A stretch of 64,000 nucleotides of DNA. It comes from Saxidomus purpurata (lineage: Eukaryota; Mollusca; Bivalvia; Venerida; Veneridae). Location of the stretch: the NCBI GenBank assembly GCA_022818135.1, contig JAFMSR010000005.1, positions 18,227,716 through 18,291,715 of the forward strand. Reading direction: 5' to 3'. The translations under genes and the position numbers were made by a program. This document shows, one piece after another, positions 1 through 12,056 of this stretch; the stretch's first letter is position 1, and every line of letters starts with the position of its first letter. The notes below the pieces were generated by a model, which made no database searches, was not told the DNA's origin, and worked only from the letters and a program-made list of their open reading frames with translations.

Positions 1-100
1 AAACCTATACAAGTTCTGGGTGAGAAATATTAACATTATATTCAAGACAATTTTTGTTTCAATAATCAATGGTATTACTAATATTTTATCATTTAGATTG

Positions 101-330
101 TTTTTTTTTATAGTCCCAGACCGACCCTGGGGTTTCTCTCCAGGTGAACATGCCAAGACTGAATGACAGGCGCAGATACAAGGATTATTCTAACCAGTTC
201 ATCTCTAGATGGGTGGGTCCAAACATTGTGTAGTGTTTCTGAAATTTCAAGTGCCATGGCAAGGGTTCGAACTGTTGACCATCAGTTTGGTAGTAAAAGA
301 GTGTTAACCACTCGACCACCACACCATCCT
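101..330 (-). mobile_element. tRNA-derived SINE
   Basis: Read on the minus strand, a Leu/Ser-tRNA-like head has an A box in GTGGTCGAGTGGTTAA (304-319) and a B box AGTTCGAACCC (263-273). A body of about 150 bp follows, ending in an A-rich tail (101-110). No exact target duplication was found. The open frame at 163-441 on the plus strand is a by-product of this element. Confidence 0.7.
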
Positions 331-1448
331 TATTCATATTTATTCTGCACTAAAGTAACCAAATGTCAACACTATTTCAGTTATATACAGGAGAGCAGTT
401 CACTTAACCAATGCTTCTGGAATTTAGGATCTGAGCATTGACATGAATGGCTGTCTGAAAAGCAATGTTTGGGCTTTGAGTCTAGAATTGCACACATCTA
501 CCAAGTTTCAATGAACCCAGGTCTGAGCTTTATAGTGTACTTGCAAATAGCCGAGTATTTCCTTTCACCTTCAAAATCTCCACCACAAATTAAAATGTGA
601 AAGAAGTAAAGGAATTTGGGTCTTATTAGATTATTTCATTCAATATGCAGACATATTGGCTTGTTTCCGATGGCTTTGGAGCCTTACTCAGTACTGCTGG
701 CTTTGTGACTACATGCAATTATGAATAACGAACAGAGGCATTACAGTACTGAAGACCAATTAGTTAAATTGGCACATTAACAAGTAAAAGGCCTTGAAAT
801 CAAATAAGTGAATACTTTCGAAATAACAATACAATTTTACTGAAGATAACTTTTTCTTGTGAATACCTGTCTAGATTATAAAAATTGTATTTTTCCAAAT
901 TAAAAACCGTTTTTGAAATACCCGTTTTTTGACACAGTTTTACATGAAATTCAAAATCTCAAGTTTTTATTAACACATGTCTCAACAACTCGCCCACTCA
1001 TTTTACACTAATTTTCATCTCATTTGTGTTCAAAACGCCTAAAAAAGTCACGAAGTAACACTGATCATGAAATAATACCCTTTTACCTCCGGGTAATCGA
1101 ATGACTTGAATAAGATATAAATATTTTCCCGGTTACTATGATCTTAAGAGATCCATTTGTTAGTCTCCTATCACAGATTTTGCCCTCATTCAAAGAGAGT
1201 ACTCTTGATTGATTTTCTTTTGTGAAATAACACAACTATCAGTCTTTTAAAGAAACTATATAGACAGCTTATATGTACGTGTCACTTGACAGGCAAGCTT
1301 ATCAATTTTACAGCCTAAAAAGCATTTCAAATTTCAATACAAGATTATTTTCTAAATATCACAATAATATTAACCCAACTATATGGAGAAGAACTTTCAA
1401 AAGACACAGTATTTAAGACCCATTCCCTTTATAATATCAACTAATCTT

Positions 1449-1780
1449 GTGTACCTAGTTGTCAGATCCCTTGTTACCTATAATGTCAGTTCCCTTGTAA
1501 CCTAGTTGTCAGATCCCTCAATACCTATTTGTCAGTTTCTTTGTTACCTAGTTCTCAGATCCCTCGTTACCTATTAGTCAGTTCCTTTGTTACCTAGTTG
1601 TCTGTTCCCTCATTACCTATTTGTCAGTTCCCACTTTACCTAGTTGTCAGTTCCCTCATTTCCTAGTTGTCAGCATTATTTCTTTTAAATGACTGTTTGA
1701 ATCTAACCTAGTTGTCAGTTCCTAGTTGTCTGTTCCCACGTTACCTAGTTGTCAGTTCCCACGTTACCTAGTTGTCAGTC
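1449..1780 (+). repeat. Degenerate 23-bp minisatellite
   Basis: About 13 units of the type CCTAGTTGTCAGTTCCCTNGTTA. Unit starts at 1454, 1477, 1501, 1524, 1547, 1570, 1593 and 1616 give the period. An interruption near 1675-1705 (a run with ATTATTTCTTTTAAATG) splits the array. Confidence 0.9.
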
Positions 1781-2214
1781 CTTTTTGCCACAGACCACTC
1801 TAATGAAGTAATATGGGCGCAAACACTACATTCACCCCGCTTGGGACAGCAGTCACGCTTATCATTTGGTCTAAAACACCTTTCGTCACTCGTATGTATA
1901 GTTCATCTGAACTAACTTCCTTAATGTAATCATAGTGTTAACAAAAGATGCTACAATTTCTGCTAAAACTATTGCAGCGATATGTTTTTCTCAGGGGAGA
2001 CTACCAATGCACTTGAATATGCCAATCATGTATACATTGATTACAATAACACATTCATTACCCCCATCATGAATATAAAACATCATGAAAAAGTTTCTAC
2101 CTTCAAATTATAAGCAGTTTTGATGTAACAAAAACAACACACAAGGTTTTTTTTATCTCAGCAGTTGTAAGGAATCATCACATTTGTGTTTGAAGGCCAG
2201 TACTAAGAAAGATA

Positions 2215-3021
2215 CAAGAGGGCCAAGATGGCCCTATATCGCTCACCTTGGTACAAGTCCACTTGCCTGGTGGAAGATCACTAGATAATGTTATATACCA
2301 AATAAGTTTTCCTATATATGCCTTTGTAAAACAAATGATCCCCCCTCCCGGGCAAGGTCAATTTTGACCCCAGGGGCATAATTTGAACAAACTCTGAAGA
2401 GGTCTACTAGACAATGCTACATGCCAAATATCTAAGCTCTAGGCCTTGTGGTTTCAAAGAAGAAGATTTTTAAAGTTTTTACTATATAAGTCTATGTAAA
2501 ACTAAGTGACCCCCCGTGCGGGGTCAATTTTGATCCGGGGCTCATAATTTGAACAAACTTGGTGGAGGTCCACTAGACAATGCTACATGCCAAATATCTA
2601 AGCTCTAGGCCTTGTGGTTTCAAAGAAGAAGATTTTTAAAGTTTTTCCTATATATGCCTATGCAAAAACTAAGTGCCCACCCGCATGGGGTCAATTTTGA
2701 CCCGGGGGTCATAATTTGAACAATCTTGGTAGAGGTCCACTAGACAATGCTACTTGCCAAATATCTAAGCTCTAGGCCTTGTGGTTTCAGAAGAAGATTT
2801 TTAAAGTTTTTCCTATTTGTTGCCATAGCAACCAGAGTTCTGCATGGAATGGAATTCTTTGAACAATTTTGGTAGAGCTTCATGCAAGGAACATTCCTGC
2901 ATAGTTTTATCAACATTGGCCTAGAGGTTTCAGAGGAGATGTCATTTGAATCAAAATGTTGACGGACGACGGACAATCATCGATCAGAAAAGCTCACCCT
3001 GGCGTAGCCAGGTGAGCTAAT
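2215..3021 (+). mobile_element. Core-repeat element 1 (pearl/Helentron-associated type)
   Basis: The 5' end has a hairpin GGGCCAAGATGGCCC (2220-2234), then GCTCACCTTG (2241-2250). The core is about three units of a 166-bp tandem repeat (TGCTAC at 2415, 2581, 2748). A GAC-rich linker follows (GACGGACGACGGAC near 2960-2974), then CCAGGTGAGC (3008-3017), which is the inverted counterpart of the 5' motif. The 3' end also folds on itself (GCTCACCCTGG...CCAGGTGAGC). There is no coding capacity, so it is non-autonomous. Confidence 0.7.
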
Positions 3022-4204
3022 AAGATATATTATTTACCAAATTAACCATTATCTCAGCAAAAAACACTCTCTTACAACATAAAATTTACCTGTTACTTAC
3101 ATTAAGGGCTGTGTTTTCGTCAACAATATTGTAAAAGATGCATTTTGTCAACATTATTTTTAGACTGTTCATATTATAGATCAAACTTATATTTACATTG
3201 CAAAGTACCAGACATGCATGACAATTCACAACTAGGAGATGATGATACTACACTGCTAAGTAAAAAGGTGCTAACAATTGTAATATGTTTCTAAAACCTT
3301 CCCTATTAATCAATCAGGTAATCCCGTGTTCATGTTTTATCACAACCATCAGCAAGGTGATCAATGAAGTTGACTTCAATTGCGTGATACAATTAGAGAA
3401 CATTCAATAATCTTTGGGAATAATGCTGCCAACATGGGGCTTGGCCCCTTTTATCTTGACAATAATGCTTGGCAGTTGATTGGCACGTGTGCTACAATCT
3501 GCCTGACTTCACAATGTTGGATGGCATTAAAAAAGAATTCAAACTGTGCCTGGAAATAATAGCAGAAATAAAAAATCTTTTGACTAGAGGTTACCTATAA
3601 TACATATTGTGCCCAATGACGTTGTTAAAAATTACCAGCCCTGCAAAAAAGGTAATTTCATAAACACAATCAATTACCTCCTAATGAAGAATATTAGAGA
3701 TTATGACCCGGTCAAATAAATTTCTGGGTTTTTAATTCTTACAGGTATTATAGAAGACTTGTGCATGGACTCTTCCCTTCAAGGTACTGTTTTTTCTCCA
3801 TGGGCAGTTAATGACAGCAGGATTATACCATTATACCTATGTCTGTAATAGAATATCTCTATGTACAGACAACTATATAAATGCATTTTTAATGAACAGT
3901 AGAATTAACACAGGTGTATCTTTTCTAGGCTTAATTAATAAGAAATTTTTAAAGATATATTAACCCAAGGAGGATTAGTGTCTGGGGACCAACTGGGTTT
4001 CCCTGTTTTTTCTATTTCAGCCTCTGACTGGTCTCTGACTGGGTGACTGGCTTACATTTAGACTGCTCAACCAGCACATCAGGTGTGGCTCTATATGGTT
4101 TGGTAGCTGAGTACATTTAAGGCAAACAGACAGGCAAATATCTATATACTTATTCATTTTATTCTAAATTATGACACAATTGCAAGTCCTCAATATATAA
4201 AAGA

Positions 4205-4325
4205 CTTCAGAGAGAGGCAATGTGTCTTGTCTGAAGACATTACCACTGTAGCTTTGGCACTGGTGGGATTGAACCCAGTACCCTCTGATACTAAAGAATA
4301 ATGCCCTACCAACAGACACTGGTGG
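4205..4325 (-). mobile_element. Decayed tRNA-derived SINE fragment
   Basis: The minus strand carries an A-box-like GTCTGTTGGTAGGGC (4303-4317) and a B box TGGGTTCAATCCC (4265-4277), spaced as in a tRNA, followed by body sequence. It is too diverged to be a functional tRNA. Confidence 0.5.
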
Positions 4326-5158
4326 CTCCTTTGATTTTCTATTGTATTTATATCAGGTAATTATGTCAGGTAAATACTAAAACAACCCTGGTTAACAATG
4401 ACTGTGCAATTTCTAGTACACCTTTCTTCATATTGACCAATCAGATTTGTGCCACAATAACGTGTGAAAACAGTGTTAGAAATCAGTTTCTGAAAACAAA
4501 CACATTAACTATGACAATGTCAGGGGCAAAAAAGCCCAACATGATAGGCAAAAAACATCCATGAATAGAACCTATAATGTGCATTGCATGTTATATCTGT
4601 GGTCAGATGATAATGTGATCTATCATACTTGTCATACTGATGGAGAAAGACTGTGTTACAAGGGTGGGTCACCAGAGAGCGATTTTAATATGCAGTCTAT
4701 GTACTTAAACCACCAACTTTTGACAAATTTATGTTAAAATCGCTGTAGAATCTTGTACTGGCATGGTAAAATGCCTCCAATAATAATTGTCATGACAACT
4801 TTTAATTTTTTTTTTGAAAGATGATTCCTGTGCAATTTCTCAATACTTTGAGCAACATGCCAGTGACATTCTCATCAGTCATTCTCAACATGCTAGTCAT
4901 TATGTGAAGTATCACTACATTCCTTTGAATACTTATACAACTACTACTATAAAAGATTGAAAATTTCTTGTTTGACAGTGCGGGCAAACTATAAATGGTC
5001 TTGCTTGTGACCTTGACCTCGGAAGTAGATCCCTGACTATAACATGCCACACCCTTGCTGGACCAGCATTAAGTTTAAAGTCTATGGTCATTAAAAAACT
5101 CAAAGGGATTAATTACACAGACAAAATCTGAAGAATAGAACAGATTTAAAACTTTTAC

Positions 5159-5254
5159 CTTTTTGGCATCATTGACTTCATTCTGTGAGGGGCTAAGCCC
5201 TGTGCCATTTGTGGTAACCATTGGACTGTGAGACATGAGTTCGTCTGAACCGCG
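5159..5254 (-). CDS. PTBP: Second coding exon of the PTBP-family gene (N-terminal nuclear-localisation segment)
   Basis: A 96-nt (32-codon) exon, phase 0 at both ends. The acceptor is a T-rich tract ending TATATTTTCAG (5255 and up) and the donor is GTAAAAGT (5151-5158). The peptide begins RGSDEL, continues through a Ser/Thr/Asn-rich linker and ends NEVNDAKK. PTBP1/2 have KRGSDELxS, a Ser/Asn-rich linker and NGNDSKK at the same spacing, immediately before FKG and RRM1. In mammalian PTB these two basic clusters form a bipartite nuclear localisation signal, and the serine of RGS is a reported PKA site (Ser16). The RRM exons are not found to the left within the window, so intron 2 exceeds 5.1 kb. 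Two internal methionines (codons 7 and 12) could serve as starts for transcripts from other promoters. I first considered ELAV/Hu and rejected it because it lacks RGSDEL. Confidence 0.9.
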
Positions 5255-5352
5255 CTGAAAATATATAAACAAAATAAAATAAATAAAAGCTGTTGCAATG
5301 ATTTACTTTCTGACCAAATTTTTCACATTGAATTGCCCTCTTTACTGATGAT

Positions 5353-5370
5353 AACTAACTAACTAACTAA
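5353..5370 (+). repeat. (TAAC)n microsatellite
   Basis: Short run of TAAC units in intron 1, just upstream of the exon at 5254 in gene orientation. Confidence 0.8.
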
Positions 5371-7333
5371 ACAGCAAGACCAGTGTTCACTGGTAGACAA
5401 CCAAACAATACTGGTTCTGATATAAAAATTGAGACCAACTTCATGGTCAATATCTATATTTCACCACTGTGTTTCTTATGTGATAATAAAATCACAACTT
5501 TCTGGTCATTAAGAGAAACTATTTATAAACTGGTAACCTTGAAAACACAATGACTATCAGAAAACTGCCCTGTCACAATCACAACTGCCTTGACCATGGT
5601 TAATCGTATGATGATGGTTAATCGTACAAAAGATCAATACTAATTTCTTTCAGCTATACGCTGCTTTACCCAAGGGCCATTTTAACTCCTGTCGATTACA
5701 TGCACTTTTAAGTGAAAGTATGTGACAAAAAATACCAAGCATTTATCATAATCAACGACCTAGAACCCAGTCATGTGTTTGTTTTTACCTACAACATACT
5801 GTTACAGGCAGTCACTTTTTCCCATAAAATTGATGTATAATTTGATACAACCTTGGTGAGACAGCTATAAAGTTATGACTCAAATTAGCCAAAATATGAC
5901 ACTATTTCCCTTTACCTTACAGGTTTAGAAAACTCCTCTATAATGGAAGAGAAAGTTTAAACCATACCATGAACATTGTAATCTAGGAAGCCATGGCTTT
6001 GTTATGAATTTAAATGAAACCTTGCAGGAACAATAACAAAACATGAAACCTTCTAAAACACTGAACAACCTTATTTGATTTCCTATTTATTAAAATATAA
6101 AATCAATAAAATAATCAGGTTTTTCAGTTTTGCTGTTTTTCCCCATGTTCCATATACTGAACAATAATTACGTGATTATTTACGTTCCCAGCTTGATCCT
6201 TGGTATTTATTGTGCACTCTAACAAACTAGCCATTGTCCCAGGCCTGATTAACCTGCCACAAAACCTATCATTTATTCTGTGTAATTTTCACTCCATACA
6301 TCATTGTGTATTAATTGATTTTACACAGGCGAAGGCTGAGGTACAGAAGGTGCATTTATTTTCTTTCAAAGTAACAGATTTTTCTTCTCTAAACCAGGCA
6401 TGCTCCCATGATTTTGGCATGACCCAGAGTTTCTAAGTGCATTTGGAGTAGTTTCCAACATCTATTCACATCTGTTGAAGTGCAAATTGTAGAGATAAGG
6501 TGTCTTGTGGTAGTAATGTTGTCTGCAGGCTAAGAAATACAACTTTACAATCTCCTGCTTTACTTTGCTATATAGCTATGCCAAATACTGAGGAATTTCC
6601 TTGAAATGTAAACTTTAACATTTCCAAGATAAATGTTTACTTAGTAACTCTTTGTTTATTAGGTCTTCAATTTTCAGTTCAAAAATGAAGTCAGCTACAT
6701 TATGAAATCTGAACAATCTTTATACATTACTCAGGTCATCAACATAGATGTTTTGCTTAACTACGTAATGAGGACAGCACTTCAGTTCCTCCATATTGTG
6801 GTATTGGCCCGATTCTATTTACAAGAAACCCAAACCACATGAATAACTAAAACCCAGTACCTTGCAAGCAGACAATATTAGAATGTAATGCACTGGAAAG
6901 ATTTTGTCTGAACTTGAGAAATCTGATTCAAATAAGCTGGGCTCAAAAAATTCCAGTAAACCATTAAAATTCACATTCTTTAGTTGGAGAACTTAATACT
7001 TCTTCTGGCAAGAATTTTACAAGTGACTGAGTTGCTGATGTACAGTGGTATTTGCACTTCCATTCAATTTAAACATTCGCTTTCGCTATTTTTTGTTTAT
7101 TGATGTACAAATTTCATGAAAGCTTTCATTTGAGACATGCGTTTAGTATTTTTCTCTAAGAAACTAATGTTTGGTACAAATGAAGAATACAAGGTAATAC
7201 TCTGGAGACAGTGACTTTAAATCCCTAAAAGGGACCATCAAAACACCTTTTCTTTTATAACTTTATTGCAGTTTATTTTTGTTTTTTTGTTTTGTTTTGT
7301 AAAAGCAAATTATTATATGGAATAGATCAGAAA
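5371..7333 (+). other. Intron sequence, nothing recognised
   Basis: AT-rich unique-looking DNA. The longest open frame (6200-6436) has no splice context and no recognisable domain. Confidence 0.6.
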
Positions 7334-7548
7334 CCTTCAATCCATGTAAAAGAAAGTAGCCATACTCAATCCATGTAAAAGAAAGTAGCCATACTCAATC
7401 CATGTAAACGAAAGTAGCCATAGTCAATCCATGTAAAAGAAAGTAGCCATACTCAATCCATGTTAAAGAGAAAAGCCTTCAATCCATGTACAGGAAAGCC
7501 TTCAATCCATGTAAAGAAAGTAGCCTTCAATCCATGCAAAAGAAAGTG
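7334..7548 (+). repeat. 29-bp minisatellite
   Basis: About seven units of CAATCCATGTAAAAGAAAGTAGCCATACT. The first four are nearly identical and the last three are shortened and diverged (AAGCCTT variants). The minus-strand frame at 7453-7680 partly reads this array. Confidence 0.9.
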
Positions 7549-9383
7549 GGTGCAAGTTTTAAAACTTTTGCTGAAAGTCATTAACTGCATTTTAGACAAG
7601 TGCAGAAATCTATCAAGTTCCAAAGTGTAATAAACTGTGACATCTTTCAACAATGCATTTGCATGCCTACCATCAATCAAGCAGATTTACTTAAATCACT
7701 GAATAATCAATTGTGCTTTCACAGAATAAGAAAAATCTTGCACAAGAACTACTCCAGTTAAGACATCTAGAGACATTTCTGGGACATCACTGTGTTGTGC
7801 AAGATGATGCTTCAAACAAATCTTCTGCAGTCAAAATACAGTACTTAGTAAAACCTAAGTTTTGAGTGAGCTAATGGTACTTAAGTCATTTATTTATCTA
7901 AGACAAAAAGCAGAATCAAGATTGTTGTTAACACCACATTCAGACATTCCATTAGATTAGACCTGATTTGGAGCAGAACTCTTCACCCCATGATGACACC
8001 AGCATTATGATTTAACCTCATATGATTGATCACATTCACCTCTGTAAGGCGGGAAGGTTACAAAAACAGAAGTTGCGGAATCTCTCAGCATTTCCATTAT
8101 AACAGCATTACAAAGACAAATCTAAATTCTTAGAATTACTCCACCTGATGGAATAAATGTTTGCTTTTTCTCTGCATGTTTCAGAAGTTACTGATTTGAG
8201 AAGTAACATATCGTTCAAGAAATTAAGAAATGAAACCTACCCTGTATTATGTGCTAATACATCACCATAACAGTATAATTTTATGAACAGGATATAATAA
8301 AAAATTAAAAAGATTCAAATCTAAAAAAGATTTCAACTTATAGAAATAGAAAATGAAAATAAGAAACAACAAGAAACAGTTCACACGTCATGTCTAACAT
8401 CTATAACTCAGTTAAATCATTCTACCTTAAGATTACCGAGGTATCCTTTATCTTCAATCCTCTGTATACCTTTCTCACAACTTAAACCGTTTTTCAAAAC
8501 AATCACTTCTTTCATAAATATCTGTACAGCTAAAAAACTTTTTCCGCACTGAACTTTAGTAAAAACGGTTGCAACAGTAGTTCGCCCTTATATATTCTAT
8601 GAAGCAAATCTACATCAAATACCAGTGTTACAACACTGTAATTATTAGCATTCCTCCTCCAATAATTATTTCCATGGTAAGACTTCAATCAAATGGTTTC
8701 AGCTCCCGATATAAACTATCCACACAGCATTCAGTCATAGCGGGTGTTCTCTGCTTACATGCCTGCCCGTGTTTAAACCTAGTTCAATTTTATCCCATTT
8801 CTCTTGCTAACGGGCATGAAATAAAAAAGTTGCGATTGATTGACTGTTTATGTTCTAAATCAACCCTGTGACAGTGTGGCTGAATTTCGTCTGAATAAAT
8901 CCTTTCATACTTCCTTAGTGCTGAAATTAACTCCACTGTAGCTGCCCAATGTACTTTTATAGAAAATTCCTAGTAAATGAGGTAGGATTGTGGAACTTTC
9001 TCATATAAGATGCAGAAGCTGTGGGAACATTTTACATATTTTATCCACACAAAAGACAAAAAAAACTTTTCAGCAGACTGGATTCAGTTATCTTTACTAT
9101 GATCTGTTATAGCTTGGGTATGTTGCTGGAGGGTAAATCATTTTGTAAATCAGTCCGGTTCCCAGCTATATTTCTCCTCAATTTTCCTCACGACTGCCTG
9201 CAGAATATTTGCTGAATTATGGTATTATAAACTCTTCATTTATTTCTATGTTATTCTTGTACTTAATGTTTGTTTGTGTGTTATTTTTATTTTATTTTCT
9301 TTGGAGAAAGGGTTTGCAACATTTATAGCCTTTATTCCTGCAACTTGATCGAAACAACAGGATGGGCATGATGGCTGACTACA
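7549..9383 (+). other. Intron sequence, nothing recognised
   Basis: AT-rich. A stretch near 8982-9015 (TGTGGAACTTTCTCATATAAGATGCAGA) resembles the body of the SINE pair at 48.2/48.7 kb and may be a fragment of that family. Confidence 0.5.
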
Positions 9384-9391
9384 TCACTCAC

Positions 9392-9481
9392 CCGAGTCAG
9401 AAAGAACATCTGCAATGCCTGAAGACACATTGCATGATTCATGCAGGACAAACAGACCAGTCTGTGCAGTTTTGAAAACAT
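9392..9481 (-). other. Candidate alternative first coding exon of the PTBP-family gene
   Basis: On the minus strand a 30-codon open frame preceded directly by TGA runs from ATG at 9481 to ...TTT CTG ACT CGG, followed by donor GTGAGTGA (9384-9391). The end is phase 0, so joining to the 5254 exon would give ...FFLTR|RGSDEL. This keeps a basic residue before RGS, as in the first exon (CRK|RGS). The surroundings (9360-9610) are richer in GC and CpG than the flanking intron. There is no independent evidence of transcription, and a 30-codon frame can occur by chance. Confidence 0.25.
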
Positions 9482-9619
9482 TCACTAAGCAAGGGGCCAA
9501 GATCATGATACAGGAACACATCATACCCTCTGGCAGCCATGTTTGCGGACAAAAGTTTGTATTAGAAGACGACAGTTTTTTGGACACCGCGGTCAGAACG
9601 AGAAAATACCCTTGATCTA

Positions 9620-11619
9620 TAACTATTTATTCGACATCAAATCATTTTCAGGAAAGAACTTATGTTTATACCTGCGACCTCATGTCTGCCACAATGTATA
9701 ACAGGTCTGTTGAAAATAAAACTGAAGCAAACATAAACAATGTCAGCAATTATAAACAAAGGTACACTAGCAATGTAAACAGGGTAAACACATGGTAAAC
9801 ACTGGCACACTTCAATCACAGAAGAAAAGGTGCGGAGTCAAAGAAAAGTAGTCTGAAATATTGCAAATGCTGATATAAGTAGGCCTTGAAATATATCATC
9901 AATTCTAAGTAATCACAAAACCAACTGACAATGTGGTTTTTACTGACTAAAGCTGTACACATCTGTGTACCAGAGCCAATGAGAGCGCGCAAAGCAAAAT
10001 AGTGCAAACTCGTTTCTCTACTTTGTAAACTGGTAATTATAATGCCTCTAAACCTCACAGTGGGGATCAAACTTCGTTCATTAGATGGGCTTCGTAACTG
10101 ACAGAGAAATAGGTAAAGACATGCACCAACATGCACCACAGTCCATGTTAAAATGGGTTGCAGTTCACCAGATTTGTTCCAGAACATACAGTATGCATTA
10201 TTTATTCCCCTACCCTGCATTAATCAAAGCAAAACATCTAAATGAGGCTGATGGAGAATTTATATTGGCTAGTTAAGGGCTATCACTTGTGATAAGTACA
10301 GAGAGCCCTGTTATCTGGAACAATTATGGTACTACTGTATTACCATCCTGCCAAGTATCAGCCGGCAATCAGCTAACTCCTGTACCAATATGTTGCTATG
10401 GCATGCAATTCACCAATGAAATTTTGCTTCAGGATTTTTTCGCTATTTTCTTAATTTCTTTCTGAATTAACTTTCACTTTTTTGTAACTGCATTTAAATA
10501 AGGTATGCCTGAAAATCAAAATGGCTGAAGCTTCGCTCTTATGGCAGGTCGAAAAATACATTTTGGAACACAAAGTGGAGCACCGTCACAGTTCTGACAA
10601 GGTTCAAATATCTTTGACAAATGGGCAATGTCAGCAATGTAGTATCACTTTGCCATGATTCCAGTACATCTTTTACAAACGGGCAATGTCGGCAATGTCA
10701 TAATTATGACTTTGTCATGATGAGTATAGAAATACTACAAACTAAAAATATACATAAAGAACCTTTCACGCCCAAATGATTTAAACTGATCAAATGATTT
10801 ACCGTGTATTTTGCTGGTTTTTACATGCATTTTCTCATTACATGTTTTATAAGCTATATAATAAGAGATCAATAGTGTAATAGGACAGCAGTCGTGCATG
10901 CAACGGGAGAAAGTTTTTACATTCTATGAAATCATAAACCGTAACGTGTTTCAATTATTCATAATTGCATGAACTTGATGCTTCGAACTAATCAATACCA
11001 GGCAAAGACGATATCCCATCAATCTTATAAAATCGTGTAATTTAGAAAAGGTTACCTTGATACAGAACTGATGCAGTACCCGGCATTCAGTACCCTGAAT
11101 ACCCTGATCTATTACCCTGGCAAATCTTTGTCACAAAAAGGTATGATTTGTTTTGGCTGTCACAGGAGTCATGTGACTGTGTCACCAATCATCAAATTCT
11201 CAACACTGTTGTGACATCCACAAACTCTGGTTACAAATCACTGTCATGGAGGAGGAACACATTAAAGCTCTGTTCAAAATCTACTATAAGCTGAATCTTA
11301 CAAAACAACCATGGGTATAAATATCCACAGCAACATATCTTCTGTGATTCTTTGTTCCTTCTACACGCCCCCACAAACACATCTCGACAAATTACTTCAG
11401 TTTCAGCCAAAATTCTGCTACATATCATTCTGCAGGAAGAATATTAGATTCATTTTCACAGATGCTTGAAACTATAGCACACAATGCACTAAGATGTACT
11501 TTTGCCGATTATGTTTGTGGTATCAGAGGCTAAATGTCTTAATTGTAAAAACCTTAGTATTATACATGTAATAAGAATCAATCATTACTCTGGCACAAAA
11601 ACATAATTTAAAGTCATAT
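9620..11619 (+). other. Intron sequence with a small local duplication
   Basis: Mostly featureless AT-rich DNA. Around 10600-10720 a segment containing ACAAATGGGCAATGTCAGCAATGT is repeated once in diverged form about 60 bp later. The overlapping open frames on both strands near 9816-10276 have no splice or domain support. Confidence 0.5.
10521..10658 (+). CDS. Possible small ORF of 45 codons
   Basis: ATGGCTGAAG in a good initiation context (AAAATGG) opens a 45-residue frame beginning MAEASLLWQVEKYILEHK and ending TGA at 10656-10658. Composition is protein-like and charged, but there is no known domain and no clear donor. The 3' half overlaps a two-copy local repeat (GGGCAATGTC at about 10622 and 10681), which argues against it. 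Probably chance. Confidence 0.15.
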   Translation: MAEASLLWQVEKYILEHKVEHRHSSDKVQISLTNGQCQQCSITLP

Positions 11620-12056
11620 ACCCCCGGGCCTTTATCTAGGACCGCTGAACCCCGAGTTTCACATTTTTGCATTCGACTTTTGTCTAACGCGACCAGCGAC
11701 CAGTATGTGCGACTCATAATCGGCTTTGTTGTATTAGGCGACCATTTATAGTAAACAGATCATTTCTATGGAAATGACTGCTTTAAAGTGCATTTAACGT
11801 CCCAATTAGGCACGGAGGTGTCACATTTCATAAAAGATAAGTGTCCATTCTTATGTCGGCAGGTTGTATTTATCAACTTTAGGTACTTTCATGTTCAAAC
11901 GTTTTGCTATTTTTGGAAAATTACCACGTGACATATGTAAATTTTTTATGGGTAACGGTTGTCGTCCCCGGTGCTGTTTTGTATTAAGAGACCATTTTAT
12001 TAAGCGACCGGTTTTGGCCATTCCCTTTGGCGGTCTCTTAATACAAGTTTGACTGT
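11620..12056 (-). mobile_element. Decayed DNA transposon fragment (TcMar/pogo-like end)
   Basis: Read on the minus strand it begins at 12056 with ATACAGTCAAACTTGTATTAAGAGACC, then repeats the theme TTAAGCGACC/TTAAGAGACC. Further motifs ATTAGGCGACC and CTAACGCGACC occur near 11690-11740. CAGTnnAAC ends followed by repeated TTAAGCGACC blocks are typical of small mariner/pogo-group elements in invertebrates. The opposite terminus was not identified, so the left boundary is approximate. Confidence 0.45.

Larger units (their letters stand above)
1..5158 (-). other. Part of intron 2 of the PTBP-family gene
   Basis: Begins at donor GTAAAAGT (5151-5158) and runs off the left edge. No RRM-like peptide is visible on the minus strand here. 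It contains two tRNA-derived SINEs, a 23-bp minisatellite and a core-repeat element. The stretches 342-1448, 1782-2214, 3022-4204 and 4326-5150 are otherwise plain AT-rich sequence. Confidence 0.7.

Noticed and set aside
2740..2976. 78-codon minus-strand frame
   Set aside because: Lies wholly within core-repeat element 1 and follows its tandem units.
5159..5254. ELAV/Hu family assignment
   Set aside because: The linker before an RRM fits many RNA-binding proteins, but RGSDEL followed by NDAKK at PTB spacing, and the phase-matched AVCRK, are specific to PTBP.
9816..10220. 134-codon minus-strand frame
   Set aside because: Longest frame outside repeats on this strand in the intron, but AT-driven composition, no domain, no matching splice sites, and an overlapping plus-strand frame.
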